Part shown: positions 37,697 to 48,199 of the stretch, in pieces
How the letters are laid out: each line of letters opens with the position of its first letter
Position numbering within the stretch: position 1 is the stretch's first letter
DNA from: Campylobacter sp. RM16189
Lineage (GTDB): Bacteria > Campylobacterota > Campylobacteria > Campylobacterales > Campylobacteraceae
Direction: 5' to 3'
NCBI RefSeq assembly: GCF_012978815.1
Contig: NZ_LIWR01000006.1
Coordinates: forward strand, 1-64,000
Length of the DNA: 64,000 nt
The notes under the pieces: generated by a model
Databases searched by the model: none
What the model was told of the DNA's origin: nothing
What the model saw: the letters and a program-made list of their open reading frames with translations, nothing else
Made by a program: the position numbers and the translations under genes

Positions 37697-38550
37697 ATCT
37701 CCTCGCTTGTATAGGCTTTATATCCGTTTTCTATAAGCCATTTATACATCTGTTTTTGATTGTTTGCAACCATAACCGCACTGAAATTTGCGCCCAAAAC
37801 AAGCGCTTCATTTACAAGAGAGCTTGCCGAAATGATAAGATCTTTACTCTCGTTCATTAGCCTTGCGATTTGATTTGAGTCGGTAAAAAGAGTTAGGTTT
37901 TTATAGCTTTTCTCAAGCTTTTTAAGCGCATTTAAATTTGCATTGGCACTTGTTGTAACAAGGGCTATTTTTAAATTTTTTTCAAGTAGTTTAAGCGCTA
38001 AATTTGCACTCAAATTTTTGCTGTCAGTTCCGCCAAGTGCGATAAAAACATCATAAATTTTCTCTCTTTTTATCTTTTTTTCTTGATAAAATTCATCTCT
38101 TACCAGCATAAATTCTTGCCCGCACCAAATTTCACAAGCGGGAGGTAGTAAATTTTCATATTTTTTAGCATTGGCAAATATATTTACGTTTAATAAAATA
38201 TCGCAAAAATGGCTCTTATACTCATCATCAAAGCTTAAAATTTTAACTCCCGTAGCCTCTTTTATCGTCTTTTCATCTTCGTAATTAATGCCGTAGTGAT
38301 CGATGATAAGAAGTTCAAATTTATGAGTGTTTATAAGACTTATTAGCTCATCTAAATCATTTGTTTTAAGAGTAAAAACAGGGGAATTTATCTCGTTTAT
38401 GAGCGAGCCTTCAAAATTTATGCAAGCAAAGCTGATGTCTTTGAATTTCTTTGCAAGAACAAGATCTCGCCTGATGTGTCCGTGTCCGATAGTTACGGAG
38501 CTGTCAACTCTAATTAAGGTTTTTAAATTTGCAAGTTTTTCAAAGTTCAT
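37693..38550 (-). CDS. pseG: UDP-2,4-diacetamido-2,4,6-trideoxy-L-altrose hydrolase
   Basis: Removes UDP to give 6-deoxy-AltdiNAc, the substrate of PseI. I place the start at ATG 38550 (285 residues, MNFEKLANLKTLIRVDSS), overlapping the pseF stop by 11 bp; a longer frame to 38607 adds a lysine/isoleucine-rich stretch unlikely to be translated. The inverting-glycosyltransferase-like fold is shown by VDSSVTIGHGHIRRDLVLA with the catalytic His, LLIIDHYGINYEDE, and the C-terminal ALGGTDSKNLSANLA and ISASSLVNEALVLG motifs. Confidence 0.9.
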   Translation of the reverse strand: MNFEKLANLKTLIRVDSSVTIGHGHIRRDLVLAKKFKDISFACINFEGSLINEINSPVFTLKTNDLDELISLINTHKFELLIIDHYGINYEDEKTIKEATGVKILSFDDEYKSHFCDILLNVNIFANAKKYENLLPPACEIWCGQEFMLVRDEFYQEKKIKREKIYDVFIALGGTDSKNLSANLALKLLEKNLKIALVTTSANANLNALKKLEKSYKNLTLFTDSNQIARLMNESKDLIISASSLVNEALVLGANFSAVMVANNQKQMYKWLIENGYKAYTSEEI

Positions 38551-39216
38551 GATTGATTTTATAAAGTTTTTTAGCAAATTCGAAATCTTCAATAGTATCG
38601 ATATCACATACTAAATTTCGCTTTAAAATAAAGACTTTTGAATGCGGTTTAAACACCCATTTGCCTTGTAACCATGCATCACGTTTGCCAAAGTAAAATT
38701 GTCCTGCATCATGATATGCGGGTTCTAGATCTTGCGAGCGAGTGCTGTTATATTCAGGATAAAACATACTTGCTTTTCCATTTAAATCTATTTTTATAGC
38801 GCGTTGAATCGGAAAAGAAAATTCGCAAACAGAAAATAGATATTCGCATTCACTTGCTTTAAATTTATTATACGCTTCATTTAATACCTCTCCTTTTAAA
38901 AGCGGAGCGGTAGGATATAAGCAACATACCGTTTTAAATTTATCTCCCATTTTGATGCAGGCATCTTTTATAACATCGCCTGTTGAAGTAAAGTCGTCGC
39001 TAAGGTTGGCATCTCTTAAAAATGGTGTTTTGGCACCAAATTTTCGCGCAACTTCAGCTATCTCCTCACTGTCAGTGCTTACTATTACTTCATCAAACAC
39101 TTTTGAACTTAGAGCCGCTTTGATACTGTAAGATATTATAGGGTTACCTAAAAAATCTTTGATATTTTTATGCGGGATTCGCTTGCTTCCGCCTCTTGCT
39201 GGTATGACGCATAGGT

Positions 39217-39220
<4 letters not shown>
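38540..39220 (-). CDS. pseF: CMP-pseudaminic acid synthetase
   Basis: Activates pseudaminic acid with CTP for transfer by Maf. The NeuA-like protein starts MNLCVIPARGGSKRIPHKNIK, followed by SYSIKAALSSKVFDEVIVSTDSEEIA interrupted by typical turns, and YPTAPLLKGEV. I choose ATG 39220 (226 residues) because it overlaps the pseC stop in an ATGA arrangement; ATG 39229 is also possible. Neighbours pseC and pseG support the pseudaminic rather than legionaminic or sialic specificity. Confidence 0.9.
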
Positions 39221-41335
<2,115 letters not shown>

Positions 41336-41371
41336 TTAAGTTTAAACACCACAAGCAAGAACGATACCAAT

Positions 41372-42241
41372 TTAAACTTTGCAAATTTTGTCTAGAGTTT
41401 TTTTGTCAACTAAATTACCATAATCTTTAGTTGAAAAATGCTTAGGGATTTTGATGTAGTTATCTCCATAAACCATTTTTAAATACTTATCAAATTCTTT
41501 TGGTATCGAAAGTTCAAAATTTTTATAAGGATATCTAATAAACTCTGAAATCATTTCTTTTGGTATGTAGAAGTACTTTCCATTATATCCTAAAACACCA
41601 CATTTTCCATAATCATTATAAACATTTATATCTAAAACCATTTTTTCAATTTCATTGTCGCTAACTACTATCTTAAAAATTTCCCCAACCTTTCTTACTA
41701 TATCTTCTTTTTCAAATTTCACTACTTCAACTTTAAATTCTTTAAAAAATTTAGGTAATTCTTCTGCCAAAAACTCTAAATTTTCATATTTTAAAACCAT
41801 AATATCAACATCAGATACTACGCTCAAACTTCTTTTTCTTAGCATGCAAAGCAAAGATGATCCGTCTATAAAATAATCAATATTGTTTTTAATAAAAAAT
41901 TCATCAAGTTTTTTTACTGCATTATCAGTAACTATATCTCTAGTTGGTGTAGAAAAAGAGATGTCTTTTTCCGATAAAATTTCTATTTTTTCTCGATTTA
42001 CACCTAGGCTTAAGAGTTGTTCTTGCATATCCTTTGCCCATACACCACCTAAAAATACTTTGTCGAATTTTAAATTACAAATATTATTTGCTGCAAAAAT
42101 TTCAATATCTTCAAATTTATTTCCAACAATTTTTAAATTGTTTTCTATAAAACCTATAATTTTATAGTTTGGATCTTTGCTTAAACTTCTATATATAGCT
42201 CTACCTGCTGCACCTATGCTAAATATTAAAGCTTGTGTCAT
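41372..42241 (-). CDS. LicD-like nucleotidyltransferase-fold protein with Rossmann N-terminus
   Basis: A 289-residue protein in two parts. Residues 1-100 look like a nucleotide-binding Rossmann segment (LIFSIGAAGRAIYRSL, IIGFIENNLKIVGN) of the type found in sugar-modifying enzymes. Residues 110-289 resemble LicD: YFIDGSSLLCMLRKRSLSVVSDVDIMVL carries a DxD-type metal site, and the tail FDKYLKMVYGDNYIKIP is like the conserved LicD end. LicD proteins move phosphocholine from CDP-choline to a glycan. A licABC-like operon nearby could supply CDP-choline. The gene is directly upstream of pseB. The family call is moderate; phosphocholine as the group moved is inference. Confidence 0.6.
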   Translation of the reverse strand: MTQALIFSIGAAGRAIYRSLSKDPNYKIIGFIENNLKIVGNKFEDIEIFAANNICNLKFDKVFLGGVWAKDMQEQLLSLGVNREKIEILSEKDISFSTPTRDIVTDNAVKKLDEFFIKNNIDYFIDGSSLLCMLRKRSLSVVSDVDIMVLKYENLEFLAEELPKFFKEFKVEVVKFEKEDIVRKVGEIFKIVVSDNEIEKMVLDINVYNDYGKCGVLGYNGKYFYIPKEMISEFIRYPYKNFELSIPKEFDKYLKMVYGDNYIKIPKHFSTKDYGNLVDKKTLDKICKV

Positions 42242-42322
42242 TTTTTATACCTTTAATTTTTTGTAATTTTAATTAATTTTTTAATATAATTTTACAAGAA
42301 AGTTTTATAAAAGGAGATAAAT

Positions 42323-42601
42323 ATGCAAGAAAAAATAGAGCAAACGATTAAAAAGACTATAATGAGTTTAAAAGACGATGTCGGGGATTTAGATGATCAA
42401 ATTTTTCTTTTCGGTAGAAACGATGCATTATTTGATAGTGTAGGATTAGTAGGTTTTTTGATAGAATTGGAAGAGAAGATTTATGATGAATTTGGTAAGA
42501 ATATTACTTTGGCTGATGAAAAGGCAATGAGTCAAAAAACATCGCCGTTTATTAATATAAAAACATTAACTAAGTACATACAAAAGTGTTTAAATGAATA
42601 A
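42323..42601 (+). CDS. Acyl carrier protein (specialised)
   Basis: A 92-residue protein with the ACP four-helix pattern and a phosphopantetheine attachment Ser at residue 39 in FDSVGLVGFL (DSV replacing the usual DSL). It is followed by an SDR (8-bp overlap) and an AMP-ligase, so it is not the fatty-acid ACP but a pathway-specific carrier. It starts 81 bp from the divergent LicD-like gene, with AAAGGAG before the ATG. C. jejuni also has extra ACPs in its flagellar glycosylation region (genus knowledge). Confidence 0.83.
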   Translation: MQEKIEQTIKKTIMSLKDDVGDLDDQIFLFGRNDALFDSVGLVGFLIELEEKIYDEFGKNITLADEKAMSQKTSPFINIKTLTKYIQKCLNE

Positions 42602-43289
42602 AAATATCTTAATAACCGGCACAAGTAGAGGAATAGGAAAGGCTCTAAGTATCGGCTTTTTAGAAACTAATAAAGTGTTTGGTTGCAGTAGAAGTGATAG
42701 CGACATAGAACATAAAAACTATAAACATTTTTGCATTGATGTTTGTGATGAAAATAAAGTTATAGATATGGTAAGGGGAATAAAACGTGAGTCAGGAAAG
42801 ATTGATGTGCTTATAAATAATGCAGGAGCTGCCTCTATGAATCATTTGCTAACTACAAATTTAAATAGTGTAAATGAACTGTTTAACGTAAATTTTATGT
42901 CCACATTTTTATTCACAAGAGAAGTAGGCAAAATAATGAGTCGCCAAAAATATGGCAAAATAGTTAACTTTTCAAGTGTAGCAGCAGCTTTAAATTTAGA
43001 AGGAGAAGCTATTTATGCAGCTGCAAAAGCAGCTATAGAAAATTTTACCAGAACTAGCGCTAAAGAGCTGGGGAAATTTAATATCAACGTTAATGCTATT
43101 GGTATATCTCCTACCATAACAAATCTTATTAAAGCTGTACCAAAAAATAAAATAGATGAGTTGTTGGAAAAACAAACTATAAAAAATTTTTGTGAATTTG
43201 ACGATATAAAAAATACGATTGACTTTTTGATAGACGATAAAAGTAAAATGGTAACAGGACAAATTATATATTTAGGCGGTGTATGGTGA
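42594..43289 (+). CDS. Short-chain dehydrogenase/reductase, FabG-like
   Basis: A 231-residue classical SDR: NAD(P)-binding TGTSRGIGKALS at the start, NNAGAA near residue 80, catalytic Ser in NFSSVAA, and Tyr/Lys in YAAAKAAIENFTR near 140, ending GQIIYLGG. Between an ACP and an AMP-ligase it probably reduces a ketoacyl or oxidises a hydroxyacyl group held on the carrier. Substrate unknown. It overlaps both neighbours, so the three genes are translationally coupled. Confidence 0.85.
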   Translation: MNKNILITGTSRGIGKALSIGFLETNKVFGCSRSDSDIEHKNYKHFCIDVCDENKVIDMVRGIKRESGKIDVLINNAGAASMNHLLTTNLNSVNELFNVNFMSTFLFTREVGKIMSRQKYGKIVNFSSVAAALNLEGEAIYAAAKAAIENFTRTSAKELGKFNINVNAIGISPTITNLIKAVPKNKIDELLEKQTIKNFCEFDDIKNTIDFLIDDKSKMVTGQIIYLGGVW

Positions 43290-44611
43290 GCTTTTTATTA
43301 AAAAACTTTAGCGATTTTTCAAAAAAAAATGCTGTTATTCACAATAATAAAATTTATACTTATGAAGATCTTTTAGCTAAAATAAATGAATTTAAAATCA
43401 AACTTAGTGATATAAAAAGCGGAGAAGTTGTAGGTCTTATAGGCGGATACAGTTTTGAAAATATAGCTTTGTTTTTAGCGCTTTTTTTAAATAAAAATAT
43501 TATAGTTCCCATAAACTCAAATATCGATTCGGAAGTAGAGCAGCGGCTAAAAGAAGCATTTGCAAACAAAACGATAACTTATAAAAACGGCTTGATATTT
43601 ATAAAAGATTTATGTGAAAAAGAATCCAATATTTTAATAAAAAAGCTACAAGATAACTATAGTAGCGGACTTATATTATTTTCTAGCGGTAGCCTGGCAA
43701 AGCCAAAAGCTATAGTGCATAATCTTGATAATTTAGTTTTAAATTTTAAGGATAAAAAGCCAAAAAATTTAAAAATGTTGTTATTTTTGCTGTTTGATCA
43801 TATAGGAGGCTTAAATACTCTTTTAAATGGTCTTGCCATGGGCGCTACGCTTATTATAGCAAATGATTTTAGTACTGCTAAAATTTGTGAATTGATAGAG
43901 AAATTTGATATAAATGTATTGCCTACTACGCCTAGTTTTTTAAATTTGCTTTTAATCAATAAAGATTATGAAAAATTTGATTTAAATTCACTAAAATTGA
44001 TTACATACGGCACTGAAAGAATGGATGATAACATACTTAAGCGATTAAAAGAAGTATTTAGTAAAGTTAAATTTATTCAGACTTTTGGAACAAGTGAAAC
44101 TGGAATTATGAATACTAACTCCAAATCATCAACGTCTACTTTTTTTAATTTAAACCCAGACGAGTATAAGATTGTAGACGGTGAGCTTTATATAAAAAGT
44201 AAAACCGCATTTTTGGGATATTTAAATGCAGATAATTATGATGATGACGGATGGTTTAAAACTGGTGATTTGGTGGAAGTTGGAGAAAATGGTTTTTTAA
44301 AAATAATAGGACGTAGCAAGGAGATGATCAATGTTGGAGGCAACAAACTTTTAGCTGGTGAGGTTGAAAGTCTTATTTTACAAATTCCAGATATAAAAGA
44401 TGTATTGGTTTATGCTGAAAATAATGCTATATTGGGTCAAAACGTGGCTTGCGATGTAGTTTGTAATTTGCAAAAAGACGAAGTAAAAAATTTAATCAGA
44501 TCTTTTTTAAGAGATAAAATTCCTAGTTATAAAATTCCTGCTAGAATAAACGTTGTTAATAAAATCGATATGACAGCCAGATTTAAGAAAGATAGGCGAC
44601 TTAATCGCTAA
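43283..44611 (+). CDS. AMP-forming acyl/aryl ligase (ANL superfamily)
   Basis: A 442-residue adenylating enzyme. Core motifs are visible: FSSGSLAKPKAIVHN (phosphate loop), TFGTSETGI, GWFKTGDL, and IIGRSKEMINVGG at the hinge, with a C-terminal lysine in ARFKKDRR. It is about 60 residues shorter than typical acyl-CoA synthetases, as in ligases that load a carrier protein. The natural partner is the ACP two genes upstream. The acid is unknown. A run of nine A (43321-43329) falls in codons 13-16. The gene ends tail-to-tail with the GNAT gene, overlapping it by 4 bp. Confidence 0.83.
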   Translation: MVSFLLKNFSDFSKKNAVIHNNKIYTYEDLLAKINEFKIKLSDIKSGEVVGLIGGYSFENIALFLALFLNKNIIVPINSNIDSEVEQRLKEAFANKTITYKNGLIFIKDLCEKESNILIKKLQDNYSSGLILFSSGSLAKPKAIVHNLDNLVLNFKDKKPKNLKMLLFLLFDHIGGLNTLLNGLAMGATLIIANDFSTAKICELIEKFDINVLPTTPSFLNLLLINKDYEKFDLNSLKLITYGTERMDDNILKRLKEVFSKVKFIQTFGTSETGIMNTNSKSSTSTFFNLNPDEYKIVDGELYIKSKTAFLGYLNADNYDDDGWFKTGDLVEVGENGFLKIIGRSKEMINVGGNKLLAGEVESLILQIPDIKDVLVYAENNAILGQNVACDVVCNLQKDEVKNLIRSFLRDKIPSYKIPARINVVNKIDMTARFKKDRRLNR

Positions 44612-45117
44612 GCCCATTTTATACTATATGTCTTTTTAATTTTTTTTAGCAGATCTATGGTTGAATTTTCTAAATTTAAAAAATCTTCTTTTTTTAGTGC
44701 TAGATAATAAAATTCACTGTCTTTTTTTATTTGCCTAAATCCAAAAAATAAGTTAAAATTTAAAGCATTTTGATTATTTATTTTCACATTTGATTCTATT
44801 GTGTCTATTTTTTTAAAAGCATTTTCAAAAAATATAAACGCACAAAGTAATTTCAATATAGCATCTATATCATTTTTATAAAATATTCCCCATAATCCGT
44901 TGACTAGACTGACTCCGCCCACTACCGAGTTGCCGATCGTAATCGCAAAATATTGATTATTTTTTAAGTTTTTAATCCAGTTTATATGCGAGTTTAAACT
45001 GATTTTATCCGTATTTTTACTAGCTTCTCTTACATGCTTTAAATTTCTTATAGCTAAAATTTGCTTACTTGTATCGTAGTCTAAATTTATGTAGTCGCAA
45101 AAGCAAATTTCTCTCAT
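44608..45117 (-). CDS. GNAT-family acyltransferase (PseH-like)
   Basis: A 169-residue protein with the sugar N-acyltransferase pattern: ILAIRNLKHVREASKN, then NSHINWIKNL, YFAITIGNSVVGGVSLV, and a C-terminal region NNQNALNFNLFFGFRQ that resembles the acyl-CoA site end. It is the last gene of the licABC-like operon (4-bp overlap with the cytidylyltransferase). It could transfer the acyl group prepared by the ACP/SDR/ligase genes that converge on it, or plain acetyl. This is inference from position. Confidence 0.65.
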   Translation of the reverse strand: MREICFCDYINLDYDTSKQILAIRNLKHVREASKNTDKISLNSHINWIKNLKNNQYFAITIGNSVVGGVSLVNGLWGIFYKNDIDAILKLLCAFIFFENAFKKIDTIESNVKINNQNALNFNLFFGFRQIKKDSEFYYLALKKEDFLNLENSTIDLLKKIKKTYSIKWA

Positions 45118-45812
45118 ATCGCACGTGCCTTTTCGTTTATCTCTTTTAAATCCTCTTTATCGTCTATTTCGCAAACAAATCTATTGTCTACTCTAACTTC
45201 TTTTATAATTATTTCACTTAGCATACTTACAAAAACATTATCATAATAAAGTTTTTTATTGCTAAAAGCTTCTTTAGGGAGTGATTTAATGCGTTCTTTT
45301 ATTAAATTAGCATCATTTTTTGTAAAATAACTTATTCCAAAAAGAGTAGGTAAATTTTTATTTGACGGCTCTATTCTTGTTATACGATTATTATCATCAC
45401 AAGTTACTATCCAATCATTTTTATTATTTATCTTTCTTATTGTAGTATAGTATACCGATGTATCTGTAATTTGCAATATGTTTTTTAACATCACAACATC
45501 CGCATCTATAACGAAACTATTGCCGAAAAAATCCAAGGCAAGGCAGAAAGAATAAAGATTGTTTAAAGTATCAAATTTGTCGTTATGTATCAAATTTACA
45601 TTAAATTTTTCTTTTAAATATTCAAAATCACTAGCTTTGTATCCGGTTATTATGTTTATATCATCTACGCCAATATCATTTAAAAATTCTATAGTTCTTT
45701 CCAGATTGACTCTGCCTGCTATTTTTAAAAGTGATTTATGTTTATTTACGGTTATTTCTTTTAGTCTAGATCCTAGACCTGCTGCCAAAATTATAGCATT
45801 CATCTTTATCAT
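45114..45812 (-). CDS. licC: CTP:phosphocholine cytidylyltransferase, LicC-like
   Basis: Makes CDP-choline from phosphocholine. The 232-residue nucleotidyltransferase has AIILAAGLGSRLKEIT, the NKHKSLLKI substrate loop, INIITGYKASDFEYLKEKF, LIHNDKFDTLNNLYSF, and the metal-binding FVIDADVVM, a block close to the LicC/NTP-transferase pattern of Haemophilus and Streptococcus. Its ATG overlaps the stop of the permease gene by 4 bp. Placement between choline permease/kinase genes and an acyltransferase supports the choline reading. Confidence 0.8.
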   Translation of the reverse strand: MIKMNAIILAAGLGSRLKEITVNKHKSLLKIAGRVNLERTIEFLNDIGVDDINIITGYKASDFEYLKEKFNVNLIHNDKFDTLNNLYSFCLALDFFGNSFVIDADVVMLKNILQITDTSVYYTTIRKINNKNDWIVTCDDNNRITRIEPSNKNLPTLFGISYFTKNDANLIKERIKSLPKEAFSNKKLYYDNVFVSMLSEIIIKEVRVDNRFVCEIDDKEDLKEINEKARAI

Positions 45813-46645
45813 TTTACATTACTCATTACAGAACCTAGCATTATTAAAATGGCACATATTAGCAAAAACGTGGAAAATGTTTCACCGGTAATAAAACCAA
45901 ATATTATAACCCAAGCTGAATATGATATGTTGAGTCCCATCGCCTTCAAAGCGCCTATTTTTGCTATTGCTTTATAATAAAATGTATATGAAACGGTTGC
46001 AAAAAATGCTGCAATAACAATTAATTCGTAATTTATTATATAGGTATTTTGCTTATTTTGCATTATAGAAAAGATTAAAAAAGCTCCAAGAGCAATAGAT
46101 GAACTAACGCCTTGCCTGATAAATAAAGCTACTTTTTCGTTTACATTATCTTTTAGTGCCAAATTTATGATGACGCACTCACTTCCCCAGCACATGGCGC
46201 AAAGGAGTCCGAAAACAACTCCTAGCAGATTAACGTCTCTAAATTCTATATCGAATATGAAGAGTAATATGGTAAAACTAACAGCTATAAATAACCCTAA
46301 AAATCCTATTTTGCTAAGCTTTTGTCCAAGCAAAATTCCAGCTATTATGACGCTAAAAGCCGGATAAAGACTACTTAAAATACTTGCAAGAGGGGCTTTG
46401 GCGTAATGTATGCTTAGTAAAAAAGAGATCATACCTAAACCCCCTGCTGTGGAAGCTATTGCTATAACTAGGAGTTGTTTCTTGTTTAGTAAAAGATTTG
46501 TTTTTGAAATTTTTAAAAAAAATCCTATAAACAAAAAACTTGCAAAATCATGTATGGCAACTAGAAGTAGAGCAAAAATTTGCACTTTTGATAGCAACAA
46601 AGTATCTATTGCCCAAAAGATACCGCTTAGTATTCCGAATATCAA
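45809..46645 (-). CDS. licB: Choline permease, LicB-like (EamA/DMT family)
   Basis: A 278-residue inner-membrane protein of ten predicted helices with the two-repeat DMT layout; the start GILSGIFWAIDTLLLSKV resembles LicB. By family and context it imports choline for the kinase LicA. The start and stop overlap both neighbouring genes by 4 bp. DMT carriers vary in substrate, so choline is inferred from the licA and licC partners. Confidence 0.75.
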   Translation of the reverse strand: MIFGILSGIFWAIDTLLLSKVQIFALLLVAIHDFASFLFIGFFLKISKTNLLLNKKQLLVIAIASTAGGLGMISFLLSIHYAKAPLASILSSLYPAFSVIIAGILLGQKLSKIGFLGLFIAVSFTILLFIFDIEFRDVNLLGVVFGLLCAMCWGSECVIINLALKDNVNEKVALFIRQGVSSSIALGAFLIFSIMQNKQNTYIINYELIVIAAFFATVSYTFYYKAIAKIGALKAMGLNISYSAWVIIFGFITGETFSTFLLICAILIMLGSVMSNVK

Positions 46646-47499
46646 AAATATTTCCTTTGTAAAGCATCATTTAAACGCTTTTGTCCGTATTCTAAATAAT
46701 TTTGCTCGTTGCTTGTTTTGGCTATGGACCAAGCACTCCATAAAAGATCCATTAATCCTTTATAAATTTCTATTTTTTCTAGTTCGTCTTGAGTTGGATC
46801 GTAATATTTTAAAAATTTATCTTCTTCTTTTTTTGATAAATTTCCTTCAACAAAAACAGATGCCAAATCCCAACACGGATCGTTTGCTCCCGCGTATTCC
46901 CAATCTATCAAAACAACTTCATTATTATCTGTTATCAATATATTTTCAGGCACTAAATCTCCGTGTGTGGGCACTAATATTATATCTTTATCGTGATATT
47001 TTCGGTTTATATTGTAAATTTCGTCTCTTAAAAACCAGAAAAGTTTTAATCCGTCTTGAAAATTAGGTATTAAATTAGTAGATGCTTTTGATATTTGTAT
47101 ATATTTTTGCATTTCTACAAAAGGGTTAAATTCATATTTTAATTTAATTTTTAAATTATGTAAAGATTTTAAATGTAGTGCAATTTGAGGTAAAAAATTT
47201 GATATATTTTTTGGAGTTAAATTTATAGCGTTTGATAAAAATTTAGTTATTTTTGTCCCAGAAATGCTATCAAAATATATAGTTTCTACACCAAAACCGA
47301 ATTCGTGCATTTTATTTTGTATATAAAATTCTTTCTCACGGCTAATAAGCTCATTGGAGTTAATTCCTGAAATTCTTAATACAAATTTCTCATCATCGGT
47401 CGACGTAACAAGAAAATTGATATTAGTCATTCCTCCAAGTAGGCTAATATTTTTTACTTTTAGTCCGGTAGCTTTAAAAAAAATATCTTCTTTGTTCAT
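46642..47499 (-). CDS. licA: Choline kinase, LicA-like
   Basis: Phosphorylates choline. The 285-residue protein has the aminoglycoside-phosphotransferase-like fold of choline/ethanolamine kinases: N-terminal LLGGMTNINFLV and FVLRISG (ATP lysine region replaced by Arg-type), catalytic THGDLVPENILI near residue 180, and metal-binding IDWEYAGANDPCWDLA near 200. These match LicA well. First gene of the licA-licB-licC-GNAT operon. An A8/T8 run covers codons 5-8, but I see no tetranucleotide repeat like the CAAT tract of Haemophilus licA, so strong phase variation is not evident. Confidence 0.83.
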   Translation of the reverse strand: MNKEDIFFKATGLKVKNISLLGGMTNINFLVTSTDDEKFVLRISGINSNELISREKEFYIQNKMHEFGFGVETIYFDSISGTKITKFLSNAINLTPKNISNFLPQIALHLKSLHNLKIKLKYEFNPFVEMQKYIQISKASTNLIPNFQDGLKLFWFLRDEIYNINRKYHDKDIILVPTHGDLVPENILITDNNEVVLIDWEYAGANDPCWDLASVFVEGNLSKKEEDKFLKYYDPTQDELEKIEIYKGLMDLLWSAWSIAKTSNEQNYLEYGQKRLNDALQRKYF

Positions 47500-47572
47500 A
47501 ATTTTTTAAAAAAGCAAATTATATACCAAATTTTATGTCGTATAAGAAAACAATTAACCAATATTCTACAAA

Positions 47573-48133
47573 TTACTTCAAAATCCTAGGCAGCGTTATA
47601 CCTTCTTGAGCTTGATATTTACCCTTTTTATCGGCGTATGTCACTTCGCATGGTTCATCGCCTTCTAAAAATAAAACTTGCGCTATGCCTTCGTTTGCGT
47701 AAATTTTAGCCGGAAGCGGGGTTGTGTTTGAAATTTCAATCGTGATATGCCCCTTAAACCCCGGCTCAAACGGCGTTACGTTTACGATGATGCCGCAGCG
47801 TGCGTAAGTACTCTTGCCAAGGCAGATGGCTAGCACGTTATCAGGCATATTAAAATACTCGACCGTGCGAGCAAGCGCGAAGGAATTTGGCGGAACTATA
47901 CATACATCGCCAACAAAATCAACTACGTTTTTCTCGTCGAAATTTTTGGGATCAACTACGGTGCCGCCTATGTTTGTAAAAATTTTAAACTCATTTCCAA
48001 CGCGTATATCATACCCATAGCTGCTGACGCCGTAGCTAACGACACCTTTGCCTATCTGCTCTTCGCAAAAAGGCACGATCATTTTGTCATTTAAACTCTT
48101 TTCGCGTATCCATCTATCGCTTTTTAGACCCAT
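47573..48133 (-). CDS. dcd: dCTP deaminase
   Basis: Deaminates dCTP to dUTP for thymidylate synthesis. At 186 residues it has the expected length, with [13 protein letters not shown], the catalytic [22 protein letters not shown] block split by a turn, and [12 protein letters not shown]. An AAAAAGGAAGC site precedes the ATG and an extended -10 lies at 48161-48169 on the minus strand. In C. jejuni dcd is next to pseB (recalled); here about 6 kb of accessory genes separate them. Confidence 0.95.
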   Translation of the reverse strand: MGLKSDRWIREKSLNDKMIVPFCEEQIGKGVVSYGVSSYGYDIRVGNEFKIFTNIGGTVVDPKNFDEKNVVDFVGDVCIVPPNSFALARTVEYFNMPDNVLAICLGKSTYARCGIIVNVTPFEPGFKGHITIEISNTTPLPAKIYANEGIAQVLFLEGDEPCEVTYADKKGKYQAQEGITLPRILK

Positions 48134-48160
48134 TTATAGCTTCCTTTTTAGTTTCTTTGG

Positions 48161-48169
48161 ATTTTATCA
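48161..48169 (-). promoter_or_regulatory. Probable extended -10 promoter of dcd
   Basis: Minus-strand TGATAAAAT, 28 bp upstream of the dcd ATG. It is identical to the recA promoter element. Confidence 0.45.
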
Positions 48170-48199
48170 CAACTTCTTTTAGCTATCGTTAAATTCGCT

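Noticed and set aside
38551..38607. N-terminal extension of PseG to position 38607
   Set aside because: It would overlap pseF by 68 bp with an Ile/Lys-rich segment not expected in PseG; ATG 38550 fits the domain start.
46410..47066. Plus-strand open frame of 218 codons over licA/licB
   Set aside because: It lies antisense to the coupled licA-licB genes, which carry clear kinase motifs; no ribosome site and composition typical of a shadow frame.
47470..47485. Haemophilus-type tetranucleotide repeat switch in licA
   Set aside because: No repeated tetranucleotide is present; only an 8-base homopolymer, so classical lic1 phase variation is not supported.
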